A stretch of DNA of 64,000 nucleotides, from positions 1-64,000 of the forward strand of contig QAOA01003350.1 in assembly GCA_003255065.1 (NCBI GenBank). Direction: 5' to 3'. This DNA is from Cercis canadensis. Taxonomy: Eukaryota > Streptophyta > Magnoliopsida > Fabales > Fabaceae. Below are positions 62,298-64,000 of the stretch, piece after piece. The stretch's first letter is position 1. Every line of letters begins with the position of its first letter. The notes under the pieces were generated by a model. The model did not search any database, was not told where the DNA came from, and saw only the letters and a program-made list of their open reading frames with translations. The position numbers and the translations under genes were made by a program.

Positions 62298-64000
62298 ATG
62301 ACTAGGTCGTCTCCTTTTGTATTACTTGAAGTAAACCCTGAAATAGAGAGAACCTTGCATACACTTAATAGAGCACATAGAGCAGTTGATAATTTAGATC
62401 CAACCATGGTTGAAACTAGACCTCCTATTGTTATTCATGTTGTTAATCCTGTTGATGAGGCTAATAGAGCTGATAATGCTCCTAGAGCTGGAAATAATAA
62501 TAGCATGCAAGCTAGAGACAGAACTCTTAAGGAATTGGCTACCCCTGATGTTGCTTACCAACCTTTAGGGATCCAATATCCTAAAATTGATATTGCTTTC
62601 GAATTGAAATCTGGATTGATACACTTGCTGCCAAAGTTTCATGGTTTTGCAGGTGAAGATCCTCATAAACATCTAAAGGAATTCCATGTGGTTTGTTCCA
62701 CAATGAGGCCACAAGGAATCTCTGAAGAGCAGATCAAGTTAAGGGCATTCCCTTTCTCTCTTGCTGATGCAGCTAAAGACTGGCTCTTTTACTTGTCATA
62801 AGGTTCGATCAAAAATTGGAGTGACATGAAGAAGCTGTTCCTGGCAAAGTTCTTCCCTGCATCCAGAACTGATGCCATTCGAAAAGATATTTGTGGCATA
62901 AGGCAACTACCAGGGGAAACATTGCACGAATACTGGGAAAGATTTACCAAGTTGTGCTCAAGCTGTCTTCACCATCAGATAAGTGATCAGCTTTTGATAC
63001 AATACTTTTATAAGGGTTTGTCACCTTCAGATAGAAGTAACATTGATTCTGCTAGTGGAGGAGCATTAGTGGATAAAACACCTGCTGCTGCCAGAGATTT
63101 GATTTTCAATATGACTGAAAATTCCCAGCAGTTTGGTGTTAGGATGATTCATTCCACTAGGGGAGTCAATGAAGTTTGTGTATCACTGACTGACCAACAA
63201 AGAATCGAGCACAAACTTGATGAATTGACCTCCTTGGTTAGGCAATTGGCAGTGGGGCGACAAGTATCCACGCCTCAACCTGCAAGCTTGTGTGGCATTT
63301 GTGCTTGTCCATCTCATCCTACAGATGCATGCCCCACACTTCAAGATGGTGATTCTGGATTTCAGGATCCCTCTGTAGCTGCAGCAAGTGTTTTTCCTGG
63401 TCGACCTCAATTCCAACCATAGCAGCAGCCTAGATATGATCCATACTCCAACACTTATAACCCTGGTTGGAGGGATCATCCAAATTTCAGATATGGCAAT
63501 GCTGTAGCCCCACAACAGCTGTCCTCCCAACAACAGCAGCAGCAGTATAGGCAACCCTACCAACAACATAGCCAATTTCAGCCAGCTAGGCAAAGCCAAT
63601 TTCAACAAACTAGGCCACCATTCCAACAGCAGCTTATGCAACCAGCTCACCCGTCAACATCTAAACCTGAGCTTTCATTGGAAGATTTGGTGAAGCAGAT
63701 GGCCACCAGCAACATCCAGTTCCAGCAGAGGGCGGAGTCCACCATGCAAAATCTTGAAATGCAAATTGGACAATTGGCATCATCTATGAGCCAATTGCAA
63801 TCCCAGGGTTCTGGCACCCATCCTTCTCAGACCATTCCCAACCCCAATTCGAAGAATGTGAGTGCAATCACTCTTAGGAGTGGCAAGTCAATTCCAGGCC
63901 CTGCACCTGCAGTTCAGAGTCAACCAAGTGTGCCAGTTCCACCTGTTGCTGACCCTAGCAGTTCCAGCCAGCGCACTAGTAGTTCTACTCCAGAGATGCC
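62298..64000 (+). pseudogene. gag: Athila B gag (runs off the window)
   Basis: The ATG at 62298 gives 'MTRSSPFVLLEVNPE', parallel to the start in element A. The capsid domain has 'VAYQPLGIQYPKIDIAFELK' and 'LADAAKDWLFYLS', then TAA (62800) where A has Gln ('SQGS'). It goes on with 'RKDICGIRQLPGETLHEYWE' and 'CACPSHPTDACP' (zinc-knuckle-like, about 63301-63336), TAG (63421), a Gln-rich tail and 'KNVSAITLRSGKSIPGPAP'. The frame is still open at 64000. Both stops fit C-to-T changes of Gln codons. Confidence 0.92.

Larger units (their letters stand above)
59351..64000 (+). mobile_element. Athila-like Gypsy element B, nested in A and running off the window
   Basis: 5' LTR 59351-60773, primer site, leader with a hAT-type insertion, then gag to the window end. 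The LTR starts within A's integrase codons. B and A share gag strongly (for example the 'LKELA.PDV.YQPLGIQYP' block) but their LTRs have diverged, so they are related, separate insertions. The right end and target duplication lie outside. Confidence 0.9.

Noticed and set aside
63183..63650. 155-codon minus-strand open frame rich in Leu
   Set aside because: Antisense shadow of the Gln-rich gag tail of element B.

Overview
The window is nuclear DNA of a flowering plant, most likely a eudicot. The evidence is a split SOS1-type Na+/H+ antiporter gene with GT-AG introns, plant lineages of LTR retrotransposons (Copia, a CRM-like chromovirus, Tat/Ogre, Athila), a CACTA-type transposase gene and hAT-type elements. 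I cannot name the species. No CRISPR array, rRNA gene or functional tRNA gene was seen. Roughly 85-90% of the sequence is transposon-derived, and the only host gene I can support is part of SOS1.

Layout. 1-1.5 kb: unassigned repeat-rich DNA. 1.5-5.8 kb: a 5'-truncated Copia element (+). 5.97-11.41 kb: eleven exons of a SOS1-like gene (-), covering the end of the membrane domain and the start of the cytosolic domain. 11.58-12.18 kb: a 601-base assembly gap. 12.18-14.47 kb: a long hAT-type element (-) whose other end is lost in the gap. 14.47-19.46 kb: a CRM-like Gypsy element (+) with two internal deletions. 19.46-20.5 kb: unassigned DNA with a degenerate TTTAGGG-like tract. 20.5-22.9 kb: a CACTA-type element. 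22.9-23.8 kb: AT-rich DNA with a SINE-like sequence.

24-64 kb is a nest of insertions. A Tat-lineage Gypsy element (called C, +) has its gag at 24.5-26.1 kb and its protease and reverse transcriptase at 50.85-52.5 kb. It is split by a 24.7-kb Ogre-like element on the minus strand (26125-50843) with 4.4-4.75-kb LTRs and a CATAC target duplication on both sides. The Ogre-like element is itself split by an inverted solo LTR (41285-44652). C is then interrupted by an Athila element (A, from 52534). A is interrupted in its integrase by a second Athila element (B, from 59351), which runs off the window end. B carries an 837-bp hAT-type element (60877-61713) with a perfect 8-bp target duplication.

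All retroelement coding regions are decayed, and many stop codons look like C-to-T or G-to-A changes of CAA, CAG, CGA or TGG codons, as expected from deamination of methylated cytosine. At least six single N characters sit between two near-identical direct copies of the flanking DNA. These look like unmerged contig overlaps, not real duplications. I found no convincing new biological system. The best leads are the gene-like segments in the long hAT copy, the Ogre repeat architecture and the fate of the SOS1 gene.
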